In this document: one piece after another, positions 25,321-35,208 of the stretch
Numbering within the stretch: position 1 is the stretch's first letter
Layout of the letters: each line of letters begins with the position of its first letter
NCBI RefSeq assembly: GCF_004402485.1
Contig: NZ_SOFG01000004.1
Span: 1-64,000, forward strand
From: Cryobacterium algoricola
GTDB taxonomy: Bacteria; Actinomycetota; Actinomycetes; Actinomycetales; Microbacteriaceae
Direction of reading: 5' to 3'
Length of the DNA: 64,000 nt
The notes under the pieces: generated by a model
The model's input: the letters and a program-made list of their open reading frames with translations, nothing else
What the model was told of the DNA's origin: nothing
Database searches by the model: none
Program-made: the position numbers and the translations under genes

Positions 25321-25566
25321 CTAGGCGGGCGGGGCCTCACTGACAAAGCAGGAAATCGCACTCGCAAGATCCGGCCGGATCATCCGCGCGACAGGGGTGC
25401 CGAATTCAATGACCTCGTAGCCGTCGCGGTTTCTGGCGATGAAGCCGATCACGCTCAGCGCATTGTCCTTCGCGATTCGGGAGTCGCTGACCCGCCATTC
25501 CCTTCTCGACAGCGCGCGCACCTGGACGTCGCCGGGCGAACGGGACTGGAGCGTGCCTGCGATCAT
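25321..25566 (-). CDS. Small conserved-looking hypothetical protein
   Basis: 81 residues: ALSRREWRVSDSRIAKDNAL then IGFIARNRDGYEVIEFGTPV. Soluble, mixed alpha/beta. The ATG is preceded by GAAAGGA with good spacing. No family is recognised. It is on the same strand as the LysE gene, which ends about 105 bases upstream of it. Confidence 0.65.
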   Translation of the reverse strand: MIAGTLQSRSPGDVQVRALSRREWRVSDSRIAKDNALSVIGFIARNRDGYEVIEFGTPVARMIRPDLASAISCFVSEAPPA

Positions 25567-25671
25567 GATGGGTCCTTTCGTCGACCTGAACCGACCGTAA
25601 GTCTGGTTCCTGTCCGTTGCCTTGGGACCCGATGTGAAGCGGATGAGCGTGAGAGCCTTCTGCTCGGGGCG

Positions 25672-26283
25672 TCAGCTTCCGATCCCGAACAGCAGGCTCA
25701 CCGCGATCACGGTCATGATCATCGCGATCCCGATGTCGAGGATCCGCCACGAGACGGGCCGGCTGAAGACCGGGCGCAGCAGCCGGGCGCCGAAGCCGAG
25801 GGCCATGAACCAGAGGATGCTGCCGAGCACGGCCCCGAGGCCGAAGTACCAGCGTTCGTCGCCGTGGGCGGCGGCAACCGAGCCGAGGAACACCACGGTG
25901 TCGAGGTAGACGTGCGGGTTGAGCCAGGTGAGCGCCGCGGTCGTCGCGAGTACCTGCGAGAGGCTCGCGGCCGTGCCGACGACCGAGGTGTCGAGCGGCC
26001 GCGGCAGCACCGCCCGGCGAGCAGCGAGTGCTGCGTAGCCGAGCAGGAATGCGGCACCGACGATCCGGACCACGATGAGCAGCCACGGCACGGTGCGGAT
26101 CAGCGCCCCGAACCCGGCGACCCCGACCAGGATCAGAACGGCGTCGGAGGCCGCGCAGATGATCACGACGGCGAGCACGTGTTCCCTGCGCAGGCCCTGC
26201 CGGAGCACGTACGCGTTCTGGGCGCCGATCGCAACGATGAGGGACAGGCCGAAGCCGAGACCGGCAAGGGTGGTGAGGAGCAT
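25672..26283 (-). CDS. LysE/ArgO-type amino-acid exporter
   Basis: 203 residues, six membrane helices. [28 protein letters not shown] is the diagnostic N-terminus of LysE/ArgO basic amino-acid exporters; [20 protein letters not shown] is the second conserved block with the NPHxYLD motif. It exports lysine/arginine. It is divergent from a LysG/ArgP-type regulator 72 bases away, the classical arrangement. Confidence 0.92.
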   Translation of the reverse strand: MLLTTLAGLGFGLSLIVAIGAQNAYVLRQGLRREHVLAVVIICAASDAVLILVGVAGFGALIRTVPWLLIVVRIVGAAFLLGYAALAARRAVLPRPLDTSVVGTAASLSQVLATTAALTWLNPHVYLDTVVFLGSVAAAHGDERWYFGLGAVLGSILWFMALGFGARLLRPVFSRPVSWRILDIGIAMIMTVIAVSLLFGIGS

Positions 26284-26330
26284 CCTCCGACCGTACCTCG
26301 ACGGTGTGGGATGAGTACAACGAAACTTTC

Positions 26331-26353
26331 TTAGCAGGCATTAGTCTGGCTAA
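26331..26353. promoter_or_regulatory. LysR-type operator between lysE-like and lysG-like genes
   Basis: TTAGC (26331) and GCTAA (26349) form an inverted repeat separated by 13 bases, ending two bases before the regulator start. LysR proteins bind such interrupted dyads next to their own promoters. Confidence 0.5.
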
Positions 26354-26355
26354 TC

Positions 26356-27228
26356 ATGACGATTGACAATGCCCAGCTGAGGGCGCTCGCGGCGACGATC
26401 GATCGCGGCTCCTTCGACCTCGCCGCTGCGCAGCTGCACATCACGCCGTCCGCGGTCAGCCAGCGGATCAAGGCCCTCGAGACCTCCGCGGGCCGGGTGC
26501 TCGTGCGGCGGACGAAACCGACCGAGATCACGGATGCCGGCCTGCCGTACCTGAGGCTGGCCCGGCAGATCGACGCGCTCGTGCAGGACGTCGTCTCCGG
26601 ATCGGAGTCAGGGGCGCGTGCGGGCGTGCCCCTTGCCGTCAACAGCGACTCGCTCGCGACCTGGGTGCTGCCGGCCCTCGCCGGCCTGCCCGACTCGATC
26701 ACCTTCGACGTGCGCCGGGAGGATCAGGATCACTCGGCCGAATTGCTGCGCGCGGGAACGGTGATGGCGGCGATCACGACCGATGCGCGTCCGGTGCACG
26801 GCTGCTCCGTGACCCGGCTCGGCAGCATGCGCTACCGGCCGATGGCCAACCCGCGCTTCGCCGCACGGTGGTTCACCGACGGACCCACGGCGGACGCGCT
26901 CGCACGCGCGCCCATGGTGGTCTTCGACGCAAAAGACGATCTGCAGGACCGGTTCCTCCGGGGTCGGAGTCGTCGGCCGCTTTCCCCACCCCGGCATTCG
27001 ATCCCGGGCTCCGCGGACTTCGCGGAGGCCGTGCGGCTCGGGCTGGGCTGGGGCATGGTGCCGAACCAGCAGATCCTCAGCGGCGAGACCGACGGGCTGC
27101 TCGTCGATCTCGCGCCGGGTCGGCACATCGATGTGGTGCTCTACTGGCAGCAGTGGACGCTGCACACGCCGGTGCTCGCGACGATCTACGAGGCGATCCG
27201 GGCCGCGGCCGCGGAGCACCTCGACTGA
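26356..27228 (+). CDS. LysR-family regulator, LysG/ArgP type
   Basis: 290 residues. Helix-turn-helix at about 15-45 (GSFDLAAAQLHITPSAVSQRIKALE), then VLVRRTKPTEITDAG. The effector domain has WVLPAL and GLGWGMVPNQQI. LysG activates lysE on binding basic amino acids. Paired divergently with the exporter gene. Immediately after the stop lies a 16-bp tandem repeat. Confidence 0.92.
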   Translation: MTIDNAQLRALAATIDRGSFDLAAAQLHITPSAVSQRIKALETSAGRVLVRRTKPTEITDAGLPYLRLARQIDALVQDVVSGSESGARAGVPLAVNSDSLATWVLPALAGLPDSITFDVRREDQDHSAELLRAGTVMAAITTDARPVHGCSVTRLGSMRYRPMANPRFAARWFTDGPTADALARAPMVVFDAKDDLQDRFLRGRSRRPLSPPRHSIPGSADFAEAVRLGLGWGMVPNQQILSGETDGLLVDLAPGRHIDVVLYWQQWTLHTPVLATIYEAIRAAAAEHLD

Positions 27229-27229
27229 A

Positions 27230-27317
27230 CGCTGTCGTCACCGAACACTGTCGTCACCGAACACTGTCGCCACTTAACGCTGTCGTCAGTGGCTGCTTCC
27301 GTCAGTGCATACTGTCG
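27230..27317. repeat. Short tandem repeat (about 16-bp unit) after the lysG-like gene
   Basis: Units of the form GAAC(A/G)CTGTCGTCACC occur four times with few changes, followed by further CTGTCGTCAGT copies at about 27266-27316. The array fills the gap between the convergent regulator genes. It is too short and irregular in spacing for CRISPR. Confidence 0.8.
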
Positions 27318-27923
27318 TCAGTCGGCGAGGATCCCGTAGAGCGAACGGCGGAGGTCGTCGATCTGGGTGACCGCCTTGGCCCGCTGCTCGGGGGTCGCGG
27401 CGAAGCGCAGCTGGTGGATGACGCCCATGAGCTTGGCGACGCTCTCATGCAGGTTCGCTTCGGCTTCCACCCGGGCGGTCGAGCTGTCCCAGACTCGGGC
27501 GAGGGCGTCCGCGTTCTCGGCGACGTAGGCGCGGCCGGGCTCGCTGAGCTGGAATTCGGTACCGGTGCCGTCGCCGGTCGGCGCGATGAGGCCCTCGTCG
27601 ACGAGTTGCTGCAGGGTCGGGTACACCGAACCGGGACTCGGGCGCCAGATGCCGCCCGAGCGCTCGGTGATCTCCTTGATCAGGCCGTAGCCGTTGAAGG
27701 GAGCCTCGGAGAGCAGCGAGAGGATGGCGAGGCGGACGTCGCCCTTGAGCTTGCGTTGGGCCCCGGGCGGCATGAAGCCGCGCGGGCCGAAGCCGCCGAA
27801 GCCGGGTCCGAAGCCGGGTCCGAAGCCGGCACCGAAACCGGGTCCGGCGCCCCGGCCGAAGCCGCGGCGCTCGTGCCGGTCACCGGAGTCGTGGGTGTGG
27901 GGTTCGCGAAAATCGTTGTGCAT
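27318..27923 (-). CDS. PadR-family transcriptional regulator with Gly-Phe-rich head
   Basis: 201 residues. The first 50 are His/Gly/Phe-rich with repeated GPGF/GAGF units (RGFGRGAGPGFGAGFGPGFG) and are probably disordered. The winged helix follows: LKGDVRLAILSLLSEAPFNG, YGLIKEITERSGGIWRPSPGSVYPTLQQL. The C-terminal helices mediate dimers. A near-palindrome lies about 75 bases upstream. PadR repressors often control neighbouring transporters; here glutamate decarboxylase is the divergent neighbour. Confidence 0.88.
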   Translation of the reverse strand: MHNDFREPHTHDSGDRHERRGFGRGAGPGFGAGFGPGFGPGFGGFGPRGFMPPGAQRKLKGDVRLAILSLLSEAPFNGYGLIKEITERSGGIWRPSPGSVYPTLQQLVDEGLIAPTGDGTGTEFQLSEPGRAYVAENADALARVWDSSTARVEAEANLHESVAKLMGVIHQLRFAATPEQRAKAVTQIDDLRRSLYGILAD

Positions 27924-27996
27924 GGTGAAATCCAATCGAGAAAGTGTGTGGTCGCCGGTCAAGAGGCTCGGCGATGGCTTAAAGATATATCGCTGA

Positions 27997-28017
27997 ATAG
28001 TCCGTTGCAACGACTAT
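27997..28017. promoter_or_regulatory. Putative PadR operator
   Basis: ATAGTCCGTTGCAACGACTAT: GTTGCAAC is a perfect dyad centre, flanked by ATAGTC and GACTAT with one extra base on the left. An AT-rich TATATC box is adjacent. It lies in the PadR/glutamate decarboxylase intergenic region and could serve both. Confidence 0.5.
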
Positions 28018-28121
28018 CAGGGGATGCTCAGGCGGGCCTGGGTTCGTTTGGTGGTGCCTAGAGCAGCACCAGCGGGTTGCGCTGGCGGGATTGCCGTCGA
28101 ATCCCGGGTTCATGCGGCAGC

Positions 28122-29519
28122 ATGGACCCCATGCAGGCCAACCGACAGTTCGATCCGGAGTTCTTCGACATCAACCCGCTTTTCGCGCGCCCAGGGGAGG
28201 CGACCGCCGCGCCGCGGTACGTCCTCGGCGCGGACCCGATGGAGCCGGAAACGGCGTACCAGGTCATCCACGACGAGATCATGCTCGACGGAAACGCCCG
28301 GCTCAATCTCGCGACCTTCGTGGGCACCTGGATGGACGACCACGCCGGGCGTCTCTACTCAGAGGCCTTCGATAAGAACATCGTCGACAAGGACGAGTAT
28401 CCGCAGACCGCCGCGATCGAGGAGTACTGCTGGCGGATGATCGCCGGCCTGTGGCACGCGCCCGAGCCGATGGAGACCATCGGCACATCGACGATCGGGT
28501 CCTCTGAGGCCTGCATGCTCGGCGGACTCGCGTTGAAACGGCGCTGGCAGCAGGCCAGGCGCGCGGCCGGAAAGTCGACCGCGCAGCCCAACCTCGTGAT
28601 GAGTTCGGCTGTGCAGGTGTGCTGGGAGAAATTCTGCAACTACTGGGACGTCGAGGCGCGCTTCGTGCCCATCAGTGAGGAGCACCGCAGCCTGGACGGG
28701 CACGACCTCGCGAACTATGTCGACGAGAACACCATCGGTGTGGTGGCGATCATGGGCGTGACATACACAGGAGCCTACGAGCCGGTCGCCGCGATCAGCG
28801 CTGCCCTCGACGAGATCCAGGAGCGCACCGGAGTGTCCGTTCCGATCCACGTGGACGCGGCTTCCGGGGGCATGATCGCTCCCTTCCTGCAGCCCGAGCT
28901 GGAGTGGGACTTCCGGTTGGAACGGGTGCATTCGATCAACACGTCCGCGCACAAGTACGGTCTGGTGTACCCCGGACTGGGCTGGATCGTCTGGCGCGCG
29001 AAGGACCTGCTGCCGGAGGATCTGGTCTTCCAGGTCAGCTACCTCGGCGGAAGCATGCCGACGTTCGCCCTCAACTTCTCCCGTCCCGGCGCGCAGGTGC
29101 TGCTGCAGTACTATCTCTTCCTCCGCCTCGGCTTCGAAGGCTACCGTGCTGTGCAGCAGTCGTCCCAGGACGTGGCGCGGTACCTCGCGCGCGGAATCGA
29201 GAAGATCGGCGCCTTCACCCTGTGGAACGACGGTTCGGACATCCCGGTCTTCGCATGGCGACTCACCCCCGGCCATACCCGGAACTGGAACCTCTTCCAT
29301 CTGTCGGACCGGCTGCGTGCCCACGGCTGGCTCGTTCCGGCGTACTCGATGCCCGACGACCTGTCCGATATGACGGTCCAGCGGATCGTGGTCCGCAATG
29401 GGCTGAGCCTGGACCTCGCCGCGCGCCTGCTCACGGTGATTGAGCAGGAGACGGAGTACCTCGACAGGCTGGAAGGGCCCATGCCCGTCGAAGGACAGCA
29501 TCCGGGGTTCACCCACTGA
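28122..29519 (+). CDS. Glutamate decarboxylase
   Basis: 465 residues, PLP fold type I. Family blocks: ETIGTSTIGSSEACMLGGLA, VPIHVDAASGGMIAPF (PLP-binding Asp) and INTSAHKYGLVYPG with the PLP Lys near 278. The N-terminus DPEFFDINPLFARPGEA and C-terminal tail with QHPGFTH resemble GadB, whose end closes the active site at neutral pH. It converts glutamate to GABA, consuming a proton. No GABA antiporter is adjacent. Starts at 28122 or 28131 are equally possible. Confidence 0.92.
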   Translation: MDPMQANRQFDPEFFDINPLFARPGEATAAPRYVLGADPMEPETAYQVIHDEIMLDGNARLNLATFVGTWMDDHAGRLYSEAFDKNIVDKDEYPQTAAIEEYCWRMIAGLWHAPEPMETIGTSTIGSSEACMLGGLALKRRWQQARRAAGKSTAQPNLVMSSAVQVCWEKFCNYWDVEARFVPISEEHRSLDGHDLANYVDENTIGVVAIMGVTYTGAYEPVAAISAALDEIQERTGVSVPIHVDAASGGMIAPFLQPELEWDFRLERVHSINTSAHKYGLVYPGLGWIVWRAKDLLPEDLVFQVSYLGGSMPTFALNFSRPGAQVLLQYYLFLRLGFEGYRAVQQSSQDVARYLARGIEKIGAFTLWNDGSDIPVFAWRLTPGHTRNWNLFHLSDRLRAHGWLVPAYSMPDDLSDMTVQRIVVRNGLSLDLAARLLTVIEQETEYLDRLEGPMPVEGQHPGFTH

Positions 29520-29612
29520 CTCCCGGCGGATGCCCCTTGCCGGTTCGGTCTGCCCTTTCTATGCTCACGACAGGGTCGCCGTCCGGCGAGCCGACGTACA
29601 AAGGAGACTGCG

Positions 29613-29909
29613 ATGACACTCAAATACGGTGTGCTGGCCCTTGTCGAAGCCAAGGCCGGGCAGGAACAGGCCGTCGCGGACTTCCTTGCCGGCGCTCAGG
29701 ATCTCGCCGCCGCCGAGCCCGGAACTCGAACCTGGTACGCCTTCCGGGTCAACGACGAGGTGTTCGGCATTTTCGACACCTTCGACACCGAGGAGGACCG
29801 TCAGGCGCACCTCACCGGGGCAATCCCGGCAGCCCTCGCCGAACACGGGCCGGCTCTGCTCGTGAGGGACCCCGACATCAGCTTGATCGACATCCTCGCG
29901 GCGACGTAG
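29613..29909 (+). CDS. Antibiotic biosynthesis monooxygenase (ABM) domain protein
   Basis: 98 residues, AGGAG site. Typical dimeric alpha/beta barrel: VLALVEAKAGQEQAVADFLA, PGTRTWYAFRVNDEVFGIFD, TFDTEEDRQAHLTGAIPAAL. Such small proteins act as cofactor-free oxygenases or unknown enzymes. It lies 94 bases after the decarboxylase gene and may be co-transcribed. Confidence 0.85.
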   Translation: MTLKYGVLALVEAKAGQEQAVADFLAGAQDLAAAEPGTRTWYAFRVNDEVFGIFDTFDTEEDRQAHLTGAIPAALAEHGPALLVRDPDISLIDILAAT

Positions 29910-29942
29910 GCGGCTCCGGAATCGTCGGATCCCTCAGCTCCC

Positions 29943-31826
29943 TCAACCACCGCCGACGTGGGTGCCCGGGCGGCGCGTCGGGTCCGGCTCGACCTCGCGC
30001 ATGATCTCCCGAACGACGGGGGCGGTATCGCCCTGGCCGAGCAGCAGGTAGCGCATCAGGTGGAAGAGCGGATTGCCCTCTGACCATTCGAAGTAGACGT
30101 GCGGGCGCACCCCTGAGGCATCGCGAAGGGCGAGCAGGACCGCCGCGATGGCGTTCGGCGCGGCCGGGCTCTGCGCGCGCAGCACCCGGTAGCCCGCGAT
30201 CTCGACGCCCTGGACGTGCACGATCTTGCTGAAGCCGGAGGGATCGATGACCTCGACCTCGAGGAAGAGCACGTCCGCGGTGCCGGGAACCGGGTTCATC
30301 CCGCGCTGGTCCGCCTCCTTCGCCGCGTACTCGGCACGGGCGCCGGTCTGGGGCTTGTTCGCGATGATGTTCAGGGCACCGTCATAGACGAGGGAATCGG
30401 AAATGAACGTCCGGGACGTCTCATCGAACTCAACGCTGTCCACCCGGAGCTCGGTCGTCCGTGACACACGGGAGATCAGGGACACGGCGATGATGGCCGC
30501 GATGAAGAACACCGAAATGGTGATCCCGTCCGGCTTCTCGATGATGTTCGCGCCGAGGGCATAGAGGAGCGCGAGCGACAGGACACTGAAGCCGAGGCTT
30601 GCGAGGCGCTGCCTGCGGCGGACGGCCGAGATGGTCACGGCGACGGCGCCGGACACCATCATGGCGAGGATCCCCGTCGCGTACGCCCCGGCCTGGGCGT
30701 TCACGTCCGCCCGGAAACCGATCGTGATCGACACACTCACCCCGGTGTACACGAGAACGACCGGGCGGATGGCGCGGCTCCAGTCCGGCGCCATCCCGTA
30801 GGACGGCAGGTACCGGGGCACGATGTTGATCAGTCCGGCCATCGCGGACGCACCCGCGAACCAGAGGATCAGGATGCTGCTGATGTCGTAGGCGGTGCCG
30901 AAGACCTCCCCGACCCGCTCATGGGCGAGGAACGCGAGCGCGCGTCCGCTTGCGGCGCCGCCGTCCTGGAACTCGGCGGGCGGAATGAGGACGGTCGTGA
31001 CGAAGCTGCTGGAGAGGAGGTAGACACTCATGATCAGGGCGGCGGTGGTGAGGAGCCTGCGGGTGTTCCGGATCCGGGAGGCGAGTCGCTCCTCCGTGCT
31101 CCTGCCGTCTGCGGCGACGAGCGGCATCATGCTGACCCCGGTCTCGAACCCCGAGAGTCCGAGGACCAGGAGAGGGAAGGCGATCACGGCCGGGCCCAGG
31201 ATGTCGCCGAAGCCACTGCCGCGCGCGGTGAGGGCGTCCGTCCAGTTCGCGATCACCCCGGGTTCGGTGAACGCGTCGTAGAGGCCGACGCCGATCACGA
31301 CTCCGTTGAGCAGCAGGTACACCGCGACGAGGGGAATGGCGACCGAGACGGCCTCGCTGAAACCGAGCAGGAAGACCCCGCCGAGGATGAGCAGCAGCAC
31401 GACCGTGATCGGCACGGCCTGGCCCGCGAGGAATCCCGGCACGAACGGGTTCTCGAGGATGTGCACCGTCGCATCCGCCGAAGACAGCGTGATGGTGATG
31501 ATCCAGCTCGTCGCCACGAAGCCGAGCAGGATGAGCACGAACACCTTTCCGCGCCAGAACGGCAGCAGTCGCTCGAGCATCGCGACGGAGCCCTGACCGT
31601 GCGGGCTCTCCTTCGCGACGCGGCGATACATCGGCAGCATGCCGAGGAGGGTGAGCGCGACGATGAGCAGGGTGGCCACGGGTGAGAGCGCGCCGGCGGC
31701 GAGCGCCGCGATGCCGGGCAGGTAGGAGAGCGTCGAGAAGTAGTCGACGCCGGTGAGGCACATCACCTGCCACCAGGGGTGAGTGGATGTCGTCCCCTCC
31801 GCGCTTTCCAGGCCCACCGGTTGCAC
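29943..31826 (-). CDS. APC-superfamily amino-acid/cation permease
   Basis: 627 residues from a GTG. Twelve membrane helices: first block [20 protein letters not shown], then [29 protein letters not shown] and others. A soluble domain of about 170 residues follows ([20 protein letters not shown]). The frame stays open upstream and encodes a family-like stretch ([15 protein letters not shown]) without ATG, GTG or TTG, so the true start is uncertain. It is the last gene on the cox strand, 116 bases after XdhC, and may be co-expressed; the substrate is unknown. Confidence 0.85.
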   Translation of the reverse strand: MQPVGLESAEGTTSTHPWWQVMCLTGVDYFSTLSYLPGIAALAAGALSPVATLLIVALTLLGMLPMYRRVAKESPHGQGSVAMLERLLPFWRGKVFVLILLGFVATSWIITITLSSADATVHILENPFVPGFLAGQAVPITVVLLLILGGVFLLGFSEAVSVAIPLVAVYLLLNGVVIGVGLYDAFTEPGVIANWTDALTARGSGFGDILGPAVIAFPLLVLGLSGFETGVSMMPLVAADGRSTEERLASRIRNTRRLLTTAALIMSVYLLSSSFVTTVLIPPAEFQDGGAASGRALAFLAHERVGEVFGTAYDISSILILWFAGASAMAGLINIVPRYLPSYGMAPDWSRAIRPVVLVYTGVSVSITIGFRADVNAQAGAYATGILAMMVSGAVAVTISAVRRRQRLASLGFSVLSLALLYALGANIIEKPDGITISVFFIAAIIAVSLISRVSRTTELRVDSVEFDETSRTFISDSLVYDGALNIIANKPQTGARAEYAAKEADQRGMNPVPGTADVLFLEVEVIDPSGFSKIVHVQGVEIAGYRVLRAQSPAAPNAIAAVLLALRDASGVRPHVYFEWSEGNPLFHLMRYLLLGQGDTAPVVREIMREVEPDPTRRPGTHVGGG

Positions 31827-31942
31827 CCGGTTGGCCAGGAGCCACCGGCCCAGCGGCCCGTATGTCGCCGTCTTCCGGATCGGACTCGGAACCCTTGCGG
31901 GGATCTCGGGACGAACGCCACGGCCCGGTGTCTGGTCCGTGG

Positions 31943-33100
31943 TCAGACGAGCTCCCCGGAGTCGACGTCGTCGCGGACGTCGACGCTGTGGTGGATCGGG
32001 GTGCGGCGATCGCCGAGCGATTCACCGGTGCCGCCCCACATCCCGGCGATCACCTCGGCCATGATCGAGACCGCGGTCTCCTCCGGCGTGCGGGCGCCGA
32101 GGTCCAGCCCGATCGGGCTGTGCAGCCGCGCCAGGGCGGCTTCCGGCACGGCGGCCGCGCGCAGCCGGTCCATCCGGTCGTCGTGGGTCCGCAGCGAACC
32201 CATCGCGCCGACGTAGGCGAGGGTCCCGTCGGCGAGGGCCAGCTCGAGGAGCGGGACATCGAACTTCGGGTCGTGGGTGAGCACGCAGACGACGGTGCGC
32301 GCGTCGAGGAGGCCGGCAGCGCTCTGCTCGGCGAAGTAGCGGTGCGGCCACGCCACGACGACCTCGTCGGCGCCGGGGAACCTGGCCGGGGTCGCGAACA
32401 CGGCGCGGGCGTCGCATACGGTGACCCGGTAGCCGAGGAAGTCGGCCAGCCTGGTCAGGGCCGCCGCGAAGTCGACGGCGCCGAACACGAGCATCCGTGG
32501 CCGCGGGGCGAAGCTCGCGACGAAGACACGCAGGCCCTCGCCGTCGCGTTCGCCGTCCGGCCCGTAGCCGATCGTGGTCGTGCGGCCGACGGCGAGGAGG
32601 CCGCGGGCGTCGTCGCCCACGACGTGGGTGAGCCGCTCGGACCCCAGGTCTCCGGTGATTCCGTCGGCGCGGATGACGAGGTGCCGGCCGAGAAGACGCG
32701 CATCCGGGTGCTCGATGACGGTCACGATGCCGATCGGAACGGAGGCGTCGAGGTCGGTCCTGACCGAGTCGAGGTCCGCAAAGGTCTCCTGGGACACCGG
32801 TTCGACGAACACGTCGAGGATCCCGCCGCAGGTGAGGCCGACCGCGAAAGCGTCGTCGTCGCTGATGCCGTAGCGGATGAGGGCCGGACGGCCATCCCGG
32901 ATCACCTGCTGCGCGAGTTCGTAGACGGCGCCCTCGACGCATCCGCCCGACACGGAGCCGACGACGGCACCGTCGCTCGTGACGAGCATCGACGCACCCG
33001 CCGGCCGGGGTGCGGAATGGAACGTGCGAACGACCGTCGCGAGGGCAGCCGTCTGGCCGGCGGCCCAGCCGGGAATCAGTTCAGCGATGACGTCACGCAC
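31943..33100 (-). CDS. XdhC/CoxI-family molybdoenzyme maturation factor
   Basis: 385 residues. N-terminal XdhC_CoxI domain ([39 protein letters not shown]) and C-terminal Rossmann domain ([54 protein letters not shown]). Members load the molybdenum cofactor, usually MCD, and help its sulfuration before insertion into the large subunit. Nine bases separate it from coxG. It is the second XdhC protein of the operon; this one has no YHS domain. Confidence 0.92.
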   Translation of the reverse strand: MRDVIAELIPGWAAGQTAALATVVRTFHSAPRPAGASMLVTSDGAVVGSVSGGCVEGAVYELAQQVIRDGRPALIRYGISDDDAFAVGLTCGGILDVFVEPVSQETFADLDSVRTDLDASVPIGIVTVIEHPDARLLGRHLVIRADGITGDLGSERLTHVVGDDARGLLAVGRTTTIGYGPDGERDGEGLRVFVASFAPRPRMLVFGAVDFAAALTRLADFLGYRVTVCDARAVFATPARFPGADEVVVAWPHRYFAEQSAAGLLDARTVVCVLTHDPKFDVPLLELALADGTLAYVGAMGSLRTHDDRMDRLRAAAVPEAALARLHSPIGLDLGARTPEETAVSIMAEVIAGMWGGTGESLGDRRTPIHHSVDVRDDVDSGELV

Positions 33101-33109
33101 GACGGGCCT

Positions 33110-33892
33110 TCACAGTCGTCGCCCCTGACGGGGGTCGACGTCCCGGCGGTGTCCGCCGCGCCTGCCGAGCCGGTAGCCCACGAAGCCGACGACGGTGAGC
33201 AGCCCGAGGAGCGCGGCCGGGTTACTGAGCCGCTCCATGATCATCGTCCTGGCGAAGGTGAGGGCGTCGAGGCTCGATTCGGCGGCGGCCGGAGGCGGCG
33301 GGGTCCGGGGAACCGTCCGGGTCACGGCACTTGGCGCCCGGACGACGTCGACCGGCGCAGTCTCGACCGGCTCGACATCGGCGGGATCCGGGGCATCCGC
33401 GGCACCTGCGGCGGCGGCTCCGGTGTCGGCGGGCGCTGCGGTCTCGCTCAGCATCGCCTGCAGGTTCTCGGCGAAGAGGGCCATCATCTGGTCGGTGACA
33501 CTGCCGATGATGCTCTTGCCCATCACGGCGACCTTCCCGGAGAGGTCGACGTCGGCGTTCACGGTGCCGTGGGTCGTGCCGTCCGCCTCGGTCAGGACGA
33601 GCGTCGCGGTGCCCTGCGCGGTGCCCTGGCCGCGCGCCTCCTGGGCGCGCCCCTCGAAGACCGCCCGGTGGGCGCCCGCATCCCGCTCGATCACGTTCAT
33701 CATTCCTTTGTACTGCATGGCCACCGGTCCGAGCTTCACCTTCATGCCCACCTGGTACGCGTCGTCGGAGAGCCGGTTCAGGATCTGCGCTCCCGGTACG
33801 CACCCGGCGACACGTTCGAAGTCCATCAGGGTCGCCCAGACCTCGTCGATCGGAGCGGTGACGGAAAAGGTGCTGTCAAGCTGCATGGTCAT
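33110..33892 (-). CDS. coxG: CO dehydrogenase subunit G, membrane-anchor SRPBCC protein
   Basis: 260 residues. The SRPBCC domain (1-150) has MQLDSTFSVTAPIDEVWATL, FERVAGCVPGAQIL and VNADVDLSGKVAVMGKSIIG. An Ala/Pro linker and a C-terminal helix (NPAALLGLLTVVGFVGYRLG) follow. CoxG recruits CODH to the inner membrane so electrons reach the respiratory quinone pool. Start overlaps the end of the coxE-like gene by 17 bases. Confidence 0.92.
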   Translation of the reverse strand: MTMQLDSTFSVTAPIDEVWATLMDFERVAGCVPGAQILNRLSDDAYQVGMKVKLGPVAMQYKGMMNVIERDAGAHRAVFEGRAQEARGQGTAQGTATLVLTEADGTTHGTVNADVDLSGKVAVMGKSIIGSVTDQMMALFAENLQAMLSETAAPADTGAAAAGAADAPDPADVEPVETAPVDVVRAPSAVTRTVPRTPPPPAAAESSLDALTFARTMIMERLSNPAALLGLLTVVGFVGYRLGRRGGHRRDVDPRQGRRL

Positions 33893-35207
33893 GTCCTTTG
33901 GTCGGCGGTTCGGGTTCGGGTACGGTGCTGGTTGTGGTGCCGGGTCGGCTGCGGAGGTCGAGCCGTTCGGCGCGGATCAGGTCGGCGAGTTCGCCGAGGG
34001 CCGCATAACTGTGGCCGCTCACGATGGCGTCGAGATAGGGCAGGGCGGCATTCATCCCCCCGACGAGCGGCTGGAATCCGGGTGCGACGGTGCGCGGGTT
34101 GACCCAGACGATCCGGTGCGCGAGCCGGCGCAGCCGCGCCATCTGGGCGGCGACGACAGCGGGATCGTCGAGGGCCCAGCCGTCGGAGAGCACCACGATC
34201 ACGGCACCCCTGGCCAGTCCGCGCCGACCGTGGTCGTCGATGAACCGGCGGATGCTGTCGCCGAGCCGGGTGCCGCCCGCCCAGTCCGCCGTGCTCGCCG
34301 CAGCGCTCGCGAGCGCCGCGTCCGCATCCCTGATGGCGAGCTGCCGGGTCAGCCGGGTCAGTCCGGCCGAGAAGACGAAGGCCTCGGCGTTCGCACCCGC
34401 CACGGCGCCCTGCAGCAGGGTGAGGAACACCCGCGTGTACGGCTCCATCGACGCCGACACGTCACAGAGCAGGACGAGCCTGCGCGGTCGTTCCCTGCGG
34501 CGGGAGGAGACCAGCAGGATCGGCTCCTCGCCGGTGCGATGCGCAGCCCGGACGGTGCGCCTGAGGTCGAGCCGGGCGCCGTCCGCGTGGGTCGGCCGTA
34601 CCCGCCTGCTGCGCCGAAGCGGGGTCGAGAGTGAGATCCGGCGCACGAGGTGCCGCACCTGCTCGGTCTCCTCGGCGCTCAGGAGCGCAAACGAGGTGGT
34701 GTGCAGTCGTCGTTCCAGCGACGCGAACATCAGGATCGTCTCGCGTTCGACGGCGCCGGGGTCTGCGGGCCCCGCCGCGGGAGCCGGCGCCGGCGCCCGG
34801 GCGCCGGATTCGCCCTGCGGTTCCTGCCGTCTTCCGGCGAGGTCGTCGCGCGGTGCCGGACGCGTGCTCGCCTCCGAGCCGATCGCCGGCGGTGCGTTCG
34901 GGTCACCGCGCTGGTCCGCCGGGTCGAGCAGCCCGTCGAAGACGGCGGAGAAGACCGCGTCGAACACCGGCAACTGGTTCCTCGACGAGAGCAGCACGAT
35001 CCGGCAGGTCCAGTAGAGCACCGACCGCTGGGAAGGGGGCAACACCTGGAGCGACTCGGCGAGCCGCGCGGCCCCATCGACCGAGACCGGGAGGCCCGCA
35101 CGGCGGAGCGAGGCGACGAACCCCGCGGCGAACGCGGCCGGTTCGACCCGCGGGGCAGCATCCGCCGGTGCAGCATCCGCCGGTGGGCGCTCGGTCAGCT
35201 CCGCCAT
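33876..35207 (-). CDS. coxE: VWA-domain protein CoxE
   Basis: 443 residues. Starts one base after the MoxR stop (TGAcATG). The N-terminal helical CoxE domain has GFVASLRRAGLPVSVDGAARL and the von Willebrand domain has MIDAS residues in LLCDVSASMEPYTRVFL and STADWAGGTRLG. CoxD and CoxE together mature the [CuSMoO2] centre of CODH. The Pro/Ala-rich linker (APAPAPAAGPADPG) is longer than usual. Confidence 0.92.
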   Translation of the reverse strand: MAELTERPPADAAPADAAPRVEPAAFAAGFVASLRRAGLPVSVDGAARLAESLQVLPPSQRSVLYWTCRIVLLSSRNQLPVFDAVFSAVFDGLLDPADQRGDPNAPPAIGSEASTRPAPRDDLAGRRQEPQGESGARAPAPAPAAGPADPGAVERETILMFASLERRLHTTSFALLSAEETEQVRHLVRRISLSTPLRRSRRVRPTHADGARLDLRRTVRAAHRTGEEPILLVSSRRRERPRRLVLLCDVSASMEPYTRVFLTLLQGAVAGANAEAFVFSAGLTRLTRQLAIRDADAALASAAASTADWAGGTRLGDSIRRFIDDHGRRGLARGAVIVVLSDGWALDDPAVVAAQMARLRRLAHRIVWVNPRTVAPGFQPLVGGMNAALPYLDAIVSGHSYAALGELADLIRAERLDLRSRPGTTTSTVPEPEPPTKGHDHAA

Positions 35208-35208
35208 G

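Noticed and set aside
27230-27317. CRISPR-like repeats
   Set aside because: Units are contiguous 16-mers without unique spacers, and no cas gene is present.
31787-34102. Plus-strand open frame of about 770 codons opposite coxG and XdhC
   Set aside because: Antisense to well-supported cox genes; its composition is Arg/Asp/Gly-rich and it shows no domain.
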